A stretch of DNA of 32,227 nt from an uncultured Clostridia bacterium (GTDB taxonomy: Bacteria > Bacillota > Clostridia > TANB77 > CAG-508), in contig CARPYP010000001.1 of assembly GCA_949045875.1 (NCBI GenBank), positions 127,964-160,190 on the forward strand. The letters run 5' to 3'. The translations under genes and the position numbers were made by a program. Positions 8,078-16,654 of this stretch are shown here, piece by piece. The stretch's first letter is position 1. Each line of letters begins with the position of its first letter. A model generated the notes under the pieces. The model made no database searches. It was given only the letters and a program-made list of their open reading frames with translations, and was not told the DNA's origin.

Positions 8078-9832
8078 TTATGGATTTTTCCATACTGCAT
8101 ATAAGTTTATTGTTTTTCCTCTACTTCCATATATTGTATCTCCAATTTTTATTTCTGCTTCTGTTGCTCCTTGTATGCTTGACCATCCACCAAAAATCTT
8201 TGAACTTTTTTTTGGCTCCTCTGATATTACTTGTAACCTTCCATTTGTACTTGGTATTGTTTTTATATTACTTGTATTATCTTGCCATTCTCCTCCCTCT
8301 GGGTAGTAGTTTACTGTAAAGTTCTTTGTAATATCATCTAAATTAATATATGATGAGGCTTTTACTAATCTATGCCTAATTCTTCCTATTGCTGTATAAT
8401 ATGGTTGTAAAATCTTTTTAAGAACATTTGAGTCATTAGTTTTATTTCTTATATAATCTTCTATTGTCGATATATTACAATTCTCTATTGTTTCTATTTC
8501 ACAGTCATAGTCTGCATATTCATTATGCTTATAGTAGTAATAATAATCTGTCGAGTCCTGTTTTGTATATCTATATCTTTTAAAGTCTACTGATGGATAT
8601 CCAATAATTTCACTGTTAGTATTTTGTAATAGTTCGTCACATGTTATTTTATGATAATATCCTTTTGATTTCATAGTAGTTTTATCATATTCTATAAAAT
8701 CTATTGCTTTTGCACTATTATATTTCTGATTTGTGGTACTATTAACTACTACATAATTATTATAAGTAGTAGTTCCTATTGGTATATCTTTTAAAAATGC
8801 TGTTACTGATATATTGTTCAATATTTTTTCCCAGTCTTCTCCTGATAATTGTGGCATTTCATAGGTTGAGGCTCTTCCTTCATAATTATATATTGCATTA
8901 TTTAAATTTGATATTATTGAGTTTTTCATTACATTTATTTTTTCATTCATGAATAAAGATGTTTCATCCTCTGGGTTATTGTTTGATGTTATTTTTAAAG
9001 TTTCCTCGTCTGCAAGACATGATACTATTTCATTATATATCTCAGTAAATTGCTTTGCTTCATAATAATACATCATAGCATCTGTTGTATATTTGGACTG
9101 ATTAGTTAACATTTGATGTCTATCCGTGTCGATTTTATTTTCATAAATTGTTTCTGGTAATATATCATAATCTTTATATTTTATTGTTGATTTTATTCCT
9201 GGATTTATTACTTTTGATATTACATCTCCATTTTCATCTTTAGTTTTTATATATGAAAATTCATCAGATACAACAATATCTTCTGGTATTACTAAATATC
9301 CTGATGCTGATATTGTTTTTGATTGCCCTATTCTATCAATATATTTTCCATAAATAGTTACATAGTTATCTAATGAGTATGCTATTGTAATGTTTACTCT
9401 ATCAGTAGGAGGATTAGTACTATAAGTTTTTGTATAATATACATATGGTTTTAATTCTACTCCAGTTCCTGTGTCATTTTGCGAATATATATAATATCCA
9501 TCATATAACCCAAATACTAATGCTGGTACATAGCTTAGTATGTATTTATTTGATGCTCCTGATAATCCTATACTTGATGATAGGCTTGTAGCAAATGTAG
9601 AAATTACCGCTTCTAAATCTCTTATTTCTTCACCTATTACTGAAGATTTAGTACTATTAATTGTGTTTAGCTCAAATGCTGCCATAGTATCAAATGTTGC
9701 TCCTAGTAGTGCAGTGTCATATTTCGTCTTTGTTGCTAGTGTATCTATTTGTAATCCTGTATATTGAGACATTATTAGTGCCATTGGTAACATTATTACT
9801 AAAAATACTATTATTAAATGTTGTAGCTTCAT
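8078..9832 (-). CDS. Membrane-anchored cell-surface protein with C-terminal InlB-type repeat
   Basis: A 584-residue protein with an uncleaved-looking N-terminal hydrophobic helix (residues 5-22), then a long polar, Tyr/Asn/Thr-rich extracellular region. The last ~80 residues look like an InlB B-repeat (beta-grasp), with YYPEGGEW, IFGGWSS and NLYAVWK. The InlB repeat is usually a surface adhesion or structural module. The N-terminus, KLQ followed by a hydrophobic stretch and MSQYTGLQ, is reminiscent of TadE or pseudopilin-like anchors, but I cannot assign it. It is preceded by uvrC and followed by the 49-residue membrane peptide on the same strand. Function unknown; probably envelope-associated. 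Confidence 0.7.
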   Translation of the reverse strand: MKLQHLIIVFLVIMLPMALIMSQYTGLQIDTLATKTKYDTALLGATFDTMAAFELNTINSTKSSVIGEEIRDLEAVISTFATSLSSSIGLSGASNKYILSYVPALVFGLYDGYYIYSQNDTGTGVELKPYVYYTKTYSTNPPTDRVNITIAYSLDNYVTIYGKYIDRIGQSKTISASGYLVIPEDIVVSDEFSYIKTKDENGDVISKVINPGIKSTIKYKDYDILPETIYENKIDTDRHQMLTNQSKYTTDAMMYYYEAKQFTEIYNEIVSCLADEETLKITSNNNPEDETSLFMNEKINVMKNSIISNLNNAIYNYEGRASTYEMPQLSGEDWEKILNNISVTAFLKDIPIGTTTYNNYVVVNSTTNQKYNSAKAIDFIEYDKTTMKSKGYYHKITCDELLQNTNSEIIGYPSVDFKRYRYTKQDSTDYYYYYKHNEYADYDCEIETIENCNISTIEDYIRNKTNDSNVLKKILQPYYTAIGRIRHRLVKASSYINLDDITKNFTVNYYPEGGEWQDNTSNIKTIPSTNGRLQVISEEPKKSSKIFGGWSSIQGATEAEIKIGDTIYGSRGKTINLYAVWKNP

Positions 9833-9959
9833 TTATTTTTTCCTTCCTTTGCTAAAGTAATTCCTCAGAAGAATGGGCAATTACACTTATTAATATTGAT
9901 TGCCCCTATATATAATGTTACCATTAATTAATTCTAAAATCAACAAATTATGACCTTTT

Positions 9960-11757
9960 TCATAATTTTTCCATTAATTTTTTTAGAATCGTTTTTGCTA
10001 ATTTTTCGTTTATTCCTTTTATCTTGGTTAATTCTTCTACTGTTGCATTTTTTATTTTTTCTACTGTCCCAAATTCTTGTAATAATGCTTGTTTCTTTTT
10101 TTCTCCTATCCCCTCTATTTCGTCTAATACCGATTTTGTTACTGCTCCTTCTCTTAATTTTCTATGATATTCTATTGCTGTTTCATGTACTGTGTCTTGA
10201 AATGTTGTTATTGTATTGAATAGTTTTTCTGATATTTCTATTTCTTTTCTGTCTTCTCCTATTAAAGCTCTTGTTTGATGTTTGTCGTTTTTTACCATTC
10301 CATATACTGGAATTGTTAAATTATATTTGCTTATTGCTGTTTTTATTGCTCTTATTTGTGTTATTCCTCCATCTGCTAAGATTAAGTCTGGTAGTTCTCC
10401 AAATCCTCCTTTTGGATTTTCTATTGAGTGCTTTAGTCTCCTTGTTACTACTTCTTCTGTACATCTTGGATCATCTTGCCCAAATACTGTTTTTATTCTA
10501 AATCTCCTTGATAAACTTTTATTTATTTTTCCGTCTTTCATTACACACATTCCTGCTACCATAAATGTTCCTGATATATGTGATATATCAAAGCTTTCTA
10601 TTTTTCTTGGTAGTTTTTCTAATTTTAATTTTTCTTTTAGTTCATTTAATATGTCGTATTTGTCTTGTTCTTTATTGTTTAAGGTTATTAGTGCATTTTG
10701 TTCTGCCATTTCTATAAATCTTAGTTTCTCTCCTTTTTGTGGAGATTTTAGTTCTATTTTTCGTTCTGCTATGTTTGTTAACCATTGTTCTATACTTTCT
10801 TTGTCTTCTATTTCTTCTCTTAACATTATTTTGGATGGAATGTTTAGATTATTCATATAATATTGTTTTATAAATCCTGATAGTATTTCTTTGTCTTCCA
10901 TATCTTTTAAGTTGTCAAAGAAATAGTGTTCTCTTCCTATCATTTTACTTCCTCGCACAAAAAATATTTCTATACATACTATTAGTTCATTTTTTGCAAG
11001 TCCTATTACGTCTATATCATTTATGTTTGTATTTGATACTTTTTGCCTTTGTGATATGTTTTCTATTGCTTGTATTCTGTCTCTTAGTTCTGCTGCTGTT
11101 TCATAGTTTTGTGATATTGCTGATTGTGTCATTTCTTCTTTTAATTTATTTATTACTTTGTCTATTTTTCCGTCTAATAACATCTCTATTTGATGTATCT
11201 GTTCCATATATTCTTCTCTTGATACTTTATTTACACATGGTCCTAAACATCTTCCTATATGATAGTTTAAGCATACTCTTTTGTTTGATTTGAAGTTTTT
11301 GCATTGTCTTATTTTGAATTTTTCTCTTATGAAATTTACCATTTCTTTTGCACTACCGTGCATTTGCATATGGTCCAAAGTATTTTGAACCATCATTTAC
11401 TATTTTTCTTGTAATAAATACGTTAGGATATTCCGATTTTATATCTATTTTTATGTATGGATATGTTTTATCATCTTTTAATAATACATTGAATTTAGGT
11501 CTGTTCTTTTTTATTAAATTGCATTCTAGTATTAAAGCTTCTGCTTCATTTTCTACTACTATATATTCAAAATGGTCTACTAATGAGACCATTTTTTCTA
11601 TTCTTGTTGTTTTATTATTTTTTCTAAAGTATTGTCTAACTCTATTTTTTAGTGATATTGCTTTTCCTACATATATGATTTTATCTTCTTTGTCATGCAT
11701 TATATATACCCCTGGTTTGGATGGCAATTTTTTTAGTTCTTCTTCTATGTTAAACAT
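9960..11757 (-). CDS. uvrC: Excinuclease ABC subunit C (UvrC), needs one +1 frameshift
   Basis: UvrC makes both incisions in nucleotide-excision repair. The GIY-YIG domain is N-terminal (KPGVYIMHDKEDKIIYVGKA), then the UvrB-binding UVR motif near residue 205, the RNase H-like domain (FDISHISGTFMVAGMCVM; LPDLILADGGITQI) and a C-terminal helix-hairpin-helix pair (EIEGIGEKKKQALLQEFG, KIKGINEKLAKTIL). The frame breaks at 11356-11358: YFGPYANA then CGG-TAG. Skipping the C gives YFGPYANAGSAKEMVNF, the normal family sequence, and a ~598-residue protein of usual length. Residue 134 is the conserved Gly. Both halves are otherwise intact, so this is better read as one recoded gene than as two fragments. 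The start at ATG 11757 follows AAGAAGGGA. Confidence 0.93.
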
Positions 11758-11785
11758 TCTCTATTCCCTTCTTATCTATTCTAAA

Positions 11786-11809
11786 CGGACGCCCATAGGG
11801 CGCCCCTAC
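11786..11809. repeat. Short palindromic repeat (GCCCCTAC family), copy 4
   Basis: CGGACGCCC-ATA-GGGCGCCCCTAC, differing from copy 1 only in the loop. It lies in the 78-base gap between hpt and uvrC. Confidence 0.8.
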
Positions 11810-11835
11810 ATTGATATGTTAATTATTTTTTATTC

Positions 11836-12354
11836 TTATGTTTCTATATATCCAATATATGGAAGATTTCTATATCTATTGTCAATATCAAATCCATATC
11901 CAATGATGAATTTGTCTGGTACTATAAATCCAACGTGGTCAAGTGGTACTTCAAATTCACGTCTACTTGCTTTGTCTGCTAATGTACATACTTTTAAACT
12001 GGCTGGATTTTTGCTTTTTAAATAATTTAATAAAAATGTCATACTTCTTCCAGAGTCTACTATGTCTTCTAATATTAATACATGTTTTCCTTCTATTGGT
12101 TCTCTTAAATCTTCTAATAATTTTATTTCTCCTGTACTTTGTGTTCCTTCATAGCTTGAAATTGTTAAGAATTCATATTTTAATTTTGTTTTCATTTTTA
12201 GTGTTAAGTCTACTGTAAAAAATACTCCTCCTCTCATTACACATACAACTGTTACTTCTTTCCCTTCATATTCTTTATCAAGTTGTTTTGCTAGTTCATA
12301 CAATCTTTTTTGAATTTCCTCTTCACTTATTAATACTTTTATTTTTTCTTCCAT
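11836..12354 (-). CDS. hpt: Hypoxanthine phosphoribosyltransferase
   Basis: Purine salvage enzyme that converts hypoxanthine or guanine plus PRPP to IMP or GMP. The PRPP-binding loop is VLILEDIVDSGRSM (acidic pair followed by small residues). The family's VCVMRGGVFFTVDL and GFIVPDKFIIGYGFD segments are present. Start ATG 12354 is chosen because AAGAAGGGG lies only one base from the alternative ATG at 12363 but about 10 from this one. Length ~172 residues is typical. In many Firmicutes hpt sits near ftsH or tilS; here it precedes uvrC on the same strand, separated by a palindromic repeat. Confidence 0.94.
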   Translation of the reverse strand: MEEKIKVLISEEEIQKRLYELAKQLDKEYEGKEVTVVCVMRGGVFFTVDLTLKMKTKLKYEFLTISSYEGTQSTGEIKLLEDLREPIEGKHVLILEDIVDSGRSMTFLLNYLKSKNPASLKVCTLADKASRREFEVPLDHVGFIVPDKFIIGYGFDIDNRYRNLPYIGYIET

Positions 12355-12457
12355 ATATAACATTCCCCTTCTTGGTTTTTAGAATATATGTATTGATTAT
12401 ATACTTATTATGAGGATTTTTCAATAATTTTAATAAAAAATGGCTATATTCTCTAAA

Positions 12458-12481
12458 CCTACACACAAATGGTGCCCCTAC
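12458..12481. repeat. Short palindromic repeat (GCCCCTAC family), decayed copy 5
   Basis: CCTACACACAAATGGTGCCCCTAC keeps the 3' GCCCCTAC box, but the left arm has decayed. It lies in the divergent gap between hpt (minus) and the YaaL-like gene (plus). Confidence 0.5.
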
Positions 12482-12580
12482 AATAAATATCTTTGCATTT
12501 TTTATATTTCTTATGCATATTTTGTATTTTTTTTCATAAAATACTATTTGTATGAATTTTTTGATTTTTAGGAGGTACAT

Positions 12581-12868
12581 ATGCCTTATACAAAATATTT
12601 TAAAGATAAAAATAACTCTGATGCTCAAAATATTAATCGTAATATGGAGTTAATTAATTCTATTTTTAAAACTCAGTCTGAGTTGCTAAGTGCTACGAAT
12701 AATTATGAATATGCTGAAGGAGAAATGATTGATTATTACTCTTATCATATAAAAGCTACTAAATCAAAGCTAGACTATTTAATGAAAAATGCTAAGTCTC
12801 GTGGTATTGCTATTGATAGACTACAACAACTTGAATTAAAATCTTTTGAGGATTATCAAGTTGGATAA
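12581..12868 (+). CDS. DUF2508 / YaaL-like small protein
   Basis: A 95-residue, mostly helical soluble protein. AGGAGG precedes ATG 12581. The pattern of an N-terminal helix, then Y-(EYAEGEMIDYYSYHIKATKSKLDYLMKNAKSRGI) resembles DUF2508 (B. subtilis YaaL), which usually lies between recR and bofA in spore formers. Here bofA follows on the same strand, which supports the assignment. Function is unknown. dnaX, the YbaB gene and recR, the usual upstream partners, are absent; upstream is the divergent hpt. Confidence 0.7.
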   Translation: MPYTKYFKDKNNSDAQNINRNMELINSIFKTQSELLSATNNYEYAEGEMIDYYSYHIKATKSKLDYLMKNAKSRGIAIDRLQQLELKSFEDYQVG

Positions 12869-12914
12869 CTATATTATAATAATTTATATTTTTTTAAATC
12901 ATAAGTATAGGTTG

Positions 12915-13024
12915 GAAAAAATTGTTATTTGACTAGGCGTTCAAAAAAGAAATACCAGAAATGTACTTGTTGTACATTGAGGATTTTCTTTTGAAGAACA
13001 ACAACGTCAAATGGCAATTTTTTT
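12915..13024 (+). repeat. Dispersed structured repeat, copy 2 (between YaaL-like gene and bofA)
   Basis: Homologous to 2301-2466 but shorter, lacking the second hairpin. Outer arms AAATTGTTATTTGAC / GTCAAATGGCAATTT pair fully with G-U pairs; TAGGC follows the left arm. The central stem TTCAAAA-AGAAA / TTTCTTTTGAA is capped by AATGTAC-TTGT-GTACATT. Compared with copy 1, paired positions have changed together. Both copies lie inside sporulation transcription units, between co-directional genes. Confidence 0.65.
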
Positions 13025-13083
13025 CAAGCAATCTGTTCTAAATAGCCAAGCTATCACATACTTATTATCATGAGGTGATTAGC

Positions 13084-13344
13084 TTGGATATTTATACAAT
13101 TCTTGGTTTTTTAACTGGTTTATGTATCTTATTTATATTATGCAGAATTTTTATAGTACCATTAAAGTTTATGCTAAAACTTTTGGCTAATTCATTGATT
13201 GGTGCTATTATACTTTTAATTGTAAATTTCGCTGGTAGTTATTTCGGCTTTCACATTGGTTTGAATTTTATTACTATTCTTTTTGTGAGTATATTAGGAG
13301 TTCCTGGTGCAATTTTGCTAGTTATTATTCAACTTTTATTATAA
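13084..13344 (+). CDS. bofA: Pro-sigma-K processing inhibitor BofA
   Basis: BofA is a small mother-cell membrane protein that holds the SpoIVFB protease inactive until the checkpoint signal arrives. The 86 residues form three hydrophobic segments, with the family motif LANSLIGAIILLIVNFAG and a C-terminal LGVPGAILLVIIQLLL. An upstream GTG at 13075 is in frame, but that GTG is part of the Shine-Dalgarno sequence GAGGTGAT, so the TTG at 13084 (5 bases after it) is the likely start. The gene converges with the truncated ylmC 3' end, and their last codons overlap (bofA TAA at 13342-13344). Confidence 0.88.
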   Translation: MDIYTILGFLTGLCILFILCRIFIVPLKFMLKLLANSLIGAIILLIVNFAGSYFGFHIGLNFITILFVSILGVPGAILLVIIQLLL

Positions 13345-13470
13345 TTCAAGTTCAACTAATATAATGTCTTCTCCTATACATCGTATTTGTTTCCATGGGA
13401 TTACTATTTCATTATTGTTTAAGAATATGTTTATTTTATTAGTATTCCCTGGAACAATTATAGAGGTTAT
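13339..13470 (-). pseudogene. 3' part of ylmC/ymxH (PRC-barrel sporulation protein) cut off by the island
   Basis: On the minus strand, ITSIIVPGNTNK, then NEIVIPWKQIRCIGEDIILV and a stop at 13339-13341, read as the C-terminal ~43 residues of the YlmC/YmxH family. No start or N-terminus precedes it; upstream the serine recombinase begins. The missing 5' part occurs at 27.81-27.93 kb and again at 21.65-21.77 kb, both ending at the same 14-base core found here at 13457-13470. Joining the parts gives a normal ~82-residue protein (with a CGG shift at residue 23). Confidence 0.85.
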
Positions 13471-15196
13471 GGTTCAAAGATTGATATTTATTCTCTTTTG
13501 TAGAATGTTCATTGTTATTACTGTTACATAAAAGATACTTTTCATTGTCTATAACATATTCTTGCTTCTCCTGTTTTCTTAAATTTCCCTCTAATGTAAC
13601 TGGCTCTCCTATTTTAAAATATATTTCTAGTTTTACGTGTTTCCTATCCCCATTTACCTTTGATACATATATTTTATCTACTAATAGTTTTATTAAGTCT
13701 TCTATGTTTTCATCTATCTTTATTTCTTTTTCTAATGCTCCTTTTATCTGTTTCATATTATCTTCTATAGAAGATAGGTTTTCTTTTTCTTCTTTTAGTT
13801 CTTTTATTTTTTCCTGCTGTTTTGCTATCTCTTTATTTAACTCCTCGTTTCTTTTGTAAAACTCTTCATCAGATAATAAGCTTTTAATTGTAAGTTCTAG
13901 TAACTTATCCTTTTTTGTCTGTATCACATTTATATTACTTTCTACATTTGATATCTCACTATCAAAATCTTTTGTGAAATTATACTTCTTATACTTACTT
14001 AATAAATCTTCTATAATTTCTTCCTTATTAGATAGAAATTTATTTAAGACTACTTTTAGTATTTCTATTAATTCTGATTCTTGTATAATTGGACTCTCAC
14101 ATTCTTTTAGTCCATGTGTTATATATCTACTGCATGCCCAAGCAGGTTTATTAGACCTTTTACTTCTTGATATTCTATTAAATCCTGGCATGTGTTCTTC
14201 TCCTTCGTGTTCCTTACAAAAAATCAGCCCACTAAAAGCATATCTACTTTTAAATACATCTTTATTTTCTACTCTGTCTAAGATGCTTTGCGATTTCTTT
14301 TCTAATATATTGTTACATTTTTCCCATAGTTCTTCTGAAACAATAGCTGGTATGTTTTCTTTACATTCAAATACTTTCCATTCTTCTTTTGGCATCTTTT
14401 GTGCTTTATGTAGTTTATAGTCTACTACTTTTACTGTTCCTGTTCTGTAATACCCTTTATATTTAGGGTTTCTTATAATTCTTCTTAATGTTTGTGATGA
14501 TATAGGCGTTCCATTTTTTCCTGTATATCCTTTTTGTCTAAAGTATTCTGATATTTTATAAAAGCCCATTTCTCCTCTAGAATATATCTCAAATAGTTCT
14601 CTTATCATTTTTGCTTCTTCTTCATATATTACTAATTTTGTTTTGTCTTTTCTATATCCGAATATATTATTATTTCCTAAAACTCTTTTCTTTTCAACAG
14701 ATCTACTAAATCCAAATTTGACTCTTTCTGATAATTTTCTTACTTCGTCTTGTGCTACACTTGCCATAATCGTTAATCTTAATTCTGAATCTGGCATAAT
14801 GGTATTGATATTATCAGATTGAAAATACACACCTACTCCATTTTCTAATAATTTTTGAGTATAAGAGATACTGTCTAGTGTGTTTCTAGCAAAACGAGTT
14901 ACTTCTTTTGTAAGTATTAAATCAAATTTTCCTTTTTTGCTATCTACTATCATTCTTTTAAATGAATCTCTTTTATTTACACTAGTACCACTTATACCCT
15001 CATCTACATATCCATCAACGTATGTCCAGTTAGAGACTTCTTTTATATGGTTTTCAAAATAAAAAACTTGATTACTTAATGAATTCAATTGTTCATCTTT
15101 TTCACTTGATACTCTTGCATAGTATGTAACCTTTAGTGGTAAATCATATATACTTTTTCCACTATTTATTTCTTTCCTCATATTATATAAATCCAT
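13439..15196 (-). CDS. Large serine recombinase (site-specific integrase)
   Basis: Catalyses integration and excision through a serine nucleophile. The N-terminal resolvase domain holds YYARVSSEKDEQ (catalytic Ser about residue 30) and LILTKEVTRFARN. It is followed by the recombinase domain (NNIFGYRKDK; TLRRIIRNPKYKGYY), a zinc ribbon (FSGLIFCKEHEGEEH, later WACSRYITHGLKEC) and a coiled coil with the C-terminal helix. Start ATG 15196 is chosen over ATG 15247 because AAGGAGAT lies 7 bases upstream; the product is 585 residues. Its last codons cross the attachment core, and its 3' end overlaps the ylmC fragment, as expected for an integrase at the element edge. It is the likely enzyme that inserted the island into ylmC. 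Confidence 0.93.
   Translation of the reverse strand: MDLYNMRKEINSGKSIYDLPLKVTYYARVSSEKDEQLNSLSNQVFYFENHIKEVSNWTYVDGYVDEGISGTSVNKRDSFKRMIVDSKKGKFDLILTKEVTRFARNTLDSISYTQKLLENGVGVYFQSDNINTIMPDSELRLTIMASVAQDEVRKLSERVKFGFSRSVEKKRVLGNNNIFGYRKDKTKLVIYEEEAKMIRELFEIYSRGEMGFYKISEYFRQKGYTGKNGTPISSQTLRRIIRNPKYKGYYRTGTVKVVDYKLHKAQKMPKEEWKVFECKENIPAIVSEELWEKCNNILEKKSQSILDRVENKDVFKSRYAFSGLIFCKEHEGEEHMPGFNRISRSKRSNKPAWACSRYITHGLKECESPIIQESELIEILKVVLNKFLSNKEEIIEDLLSKYKKYNFTKDFDSEISNVESNINVIQTKKDKLLELTIKSLLSDEEFYKRNEELNKEIAKQQEKIKELKEEKENLSSIEDNMKQIKGALEKEIKIDENIEDLIKLLVDKIYVSKVNGDRKHVKLEIYFKIGEPVTLEGNLRKQEKQEYVIDNEKYLLCNSNNNEHSTKENKYQSLNHNLYNCSREY
13450..13470. other. Attachment-site core, left junction of the island
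   Basis: ATTATAGAGGTTAT at 13457-13470 recurs exactly at 27809-27822, and with one change (GATG for GAGG) at 21650-21663. The preceding TG-AAC also matches, so about 19 of 21 bases agree with the 27.8 kb site. It marks where ylmC coding sequence ends and island sequence begins. Confidence 0.8.
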
Positions 15197-15285
15197 ATTT
15201 TTATCTCCTTCCTTTAAAGTATCTCTGTAGGTGTAATTATTTATCATTACTCTTTTTTGTATTTCTATAGTTTAAAAGAAAATTA

Positions 15286-15447
15286 TCAAACTTTTTCCAT
15301 TTCTTTATTAATCTCTTTTAACAATTCCTCTTGTACATTTTCATATATCTCTCTATCTATCACTTTATTTTGAAACAACTTCCTATTTAGTATTATTTCA
15401 ATCTCTAACTTTACTTGTTTATTAGATACAATTTGCTTTTTTTCCAT
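15286..15447 (-). CDS. SHOCT-like small protein beside the recombinase (53 aa)
   Basis: ATG 15447 follows AGAGGTGACAGC and opens 53 codons. The pattern IEIILNRKLFQNKVIDREIYENVQEELL resembles a SHOCT domain (an amphipathic helix, then a short loop and I-EEY/EF). Small SHOCT-like proteins are commonly encoded directly upstream of large serine recombinases on Firmicute elements and may modulate recombination; that role is inferred. It is transcribed with the recombinase, 89 bases upstream of its start. Confidence 0.65.
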   Translation of the reverse strand: MEKKQIVSNKQVKLEIEIILNRKLFQNKVIDREIYENVQEELLKEINKEMEKV

Positions 15448-15904
15448 AAGCTGTCACCTCTTGTTTCTATAAATATTCAAAGTTAGATTAATATATTCTA
15501 TAAAATCCTCCCTTCCTTCTTTTTACACTTAGATTTACTACCTACAAATTTATTTACACAATTAATACAATTATATTTTATTAAAATATTGGGGTTAAGT
15601 AAATGCTGAAGTAATTTATTTTTTATCCTAGTGAACCTGTTTAATACCAATATTTTAAGAGTTTTATTGTGAAATATTTTTTATAGGACTTTTAATAGCA
15701 ATTTATCTTACAAAGAAGTATCTCTATTATATATACATTTATTACAGTTTCTTTTTTCTACCGTAAAATCTCAAAAATTTTACTATTAAAAAAGCACTTA
15801 CCATTAAGGTAAATGCTATAAGTTTATAAACAATATTCTGCTCAATAATTTGTTTGATTTTTATACATTATATGAATTACTCTTCATTTTTCGCATAATT
15901 AAAT
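15448..15904. other. Non-coding gap within the island
   Basis: About 450 AT-rich bases with no convincing reading frame. The only clear structure is the minus-strand terminator at 15786-15817. Confidence 0.6.
15786..15817 (-). terminator. Intrinsic terminator of the 15905-16654 gene
   Basis: On the minus strand, AGCATTTACC-TTAAT-GGTAAGTGCT forms a 10-pair stem with one mismatch, followed by a run of six T. It lies about 90 bases beyond the stop of the upstream minus-strand gene. Confidence 0.75.
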
Positions 15905-16654
15905 TTATTCTATAACCTTTATTAATTTTAGTTCATTTCCTGCATATTGATCTTTTGCATCATTAATACGATATTCAATTTTTACTCTTTTTCCTTCCTT
16001 TATCTCTCCTATAACTTCTGTATTATCTGTCTTATACACTATTTTTACAAATGGAAAATGATACTCGATATTAGAATTTTTCTTATCTTGTATATCATAT
16101 TTTAAATAAATACGTTCTTCACCTTGTATATCTTCTATTGTACTTATTATAGGAATTTCTTTTTTTAATGCTTCGTCTATCATTTTAGAATAGTCTGAGT
16201 TCTTTAATACTAATATTTTATTTTCTTTTGTGTCAAAATAATTAGTTGGTGAAAAATCAATTTCGCAAATTTTGTCTCCTGTACAAATTACTATATCTCC
16301 TATTTCAATATAACTAGCGTCATATTCTTCTAAAGTCATATAATCAATACACGTTTGATTTTTATTTTCAATATTGGTTGTAGTATATTCTTCCATTTCA
16401 TAACCTAATTCACCAAAATGTTGTCCACCCAATATACAAATAGTTCTATCAGTTTTTATCTCAACTATCCCCTGTATTGTTATATCTTCTATAATGCTAG
16501 TTATCCTTTTTTCATTTGATGTGTCTAAAATTATATTTTCATCTTTATTAGTTGACATTAATATCTGATTATTTTTATTTACTATGAATAAGACTGTTAT
16601 TAAAGCAATTAATAAAATAACTATTCCTAAAATCATTAAATACTTCTTTTTCAT
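15905..16654 (-). CDS. Membrane-anchored extracytoplasmic protein, unknown function
   Basis: Start ATG 16654 follows AAGGAGGAAAAT and gives 249 residues. Residues 1-26 (KKKYLMILGIVILLIALITVLFIV) form a basic-hydrophobic anchor with no lipobox cysteine. The rest is soluble, with beta-rich segments such as TIQGIVEIKTDRTICILGGQHFGELGYEM and RVKIEYRINDAKDQ. That layout suggests OB-like or small-barrel domains, but I recognise no family. It has its own strong ribosome-binding site and terminator, so it is probably a single-gene unit in the island. No active-site motif is visible. Confidence 0.65.
   Translation of the reverse strand: MKKKYLMILGIVILLIALITVLFIVNKNNQILMSTNKDENIILDTSNEKRITSIIEDITIQGIVEIKTDRTICILGGQHFGELGYEMEEYTTTNIENKNQTCIDYMTLEEYDASYIEIGDIVICTGDKICEIDFSPTNYFDTKENKILVLKNSDYSKMIDEALKKEIPIISTIEDIQGEERIYLKYDIQDKKNSNIEYHFPFVKIVYKTDNTEVIGEIKEGKRVKIEYRINDAKDQYAGNELKLIKVIE

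Noticed and set aside
69..11757. Treating spoIID, sigF and uvrC as ordinary pseudogenes or sequencing errors
   Set aside because: All breaks are one extra C directly before GGA or GGT, none is in a homopolymer, the remaining sequence is intact, and unrelated genes show the same event. Random errors or decay would not be so uniform.
12323..12628. 101-codon minus-strand frame upstream of hpt
   Set aside because: It covers the divergent promoter region and overlaps the start of the YaaL-like gene; composition is that of AT-rich non-coding DNA.
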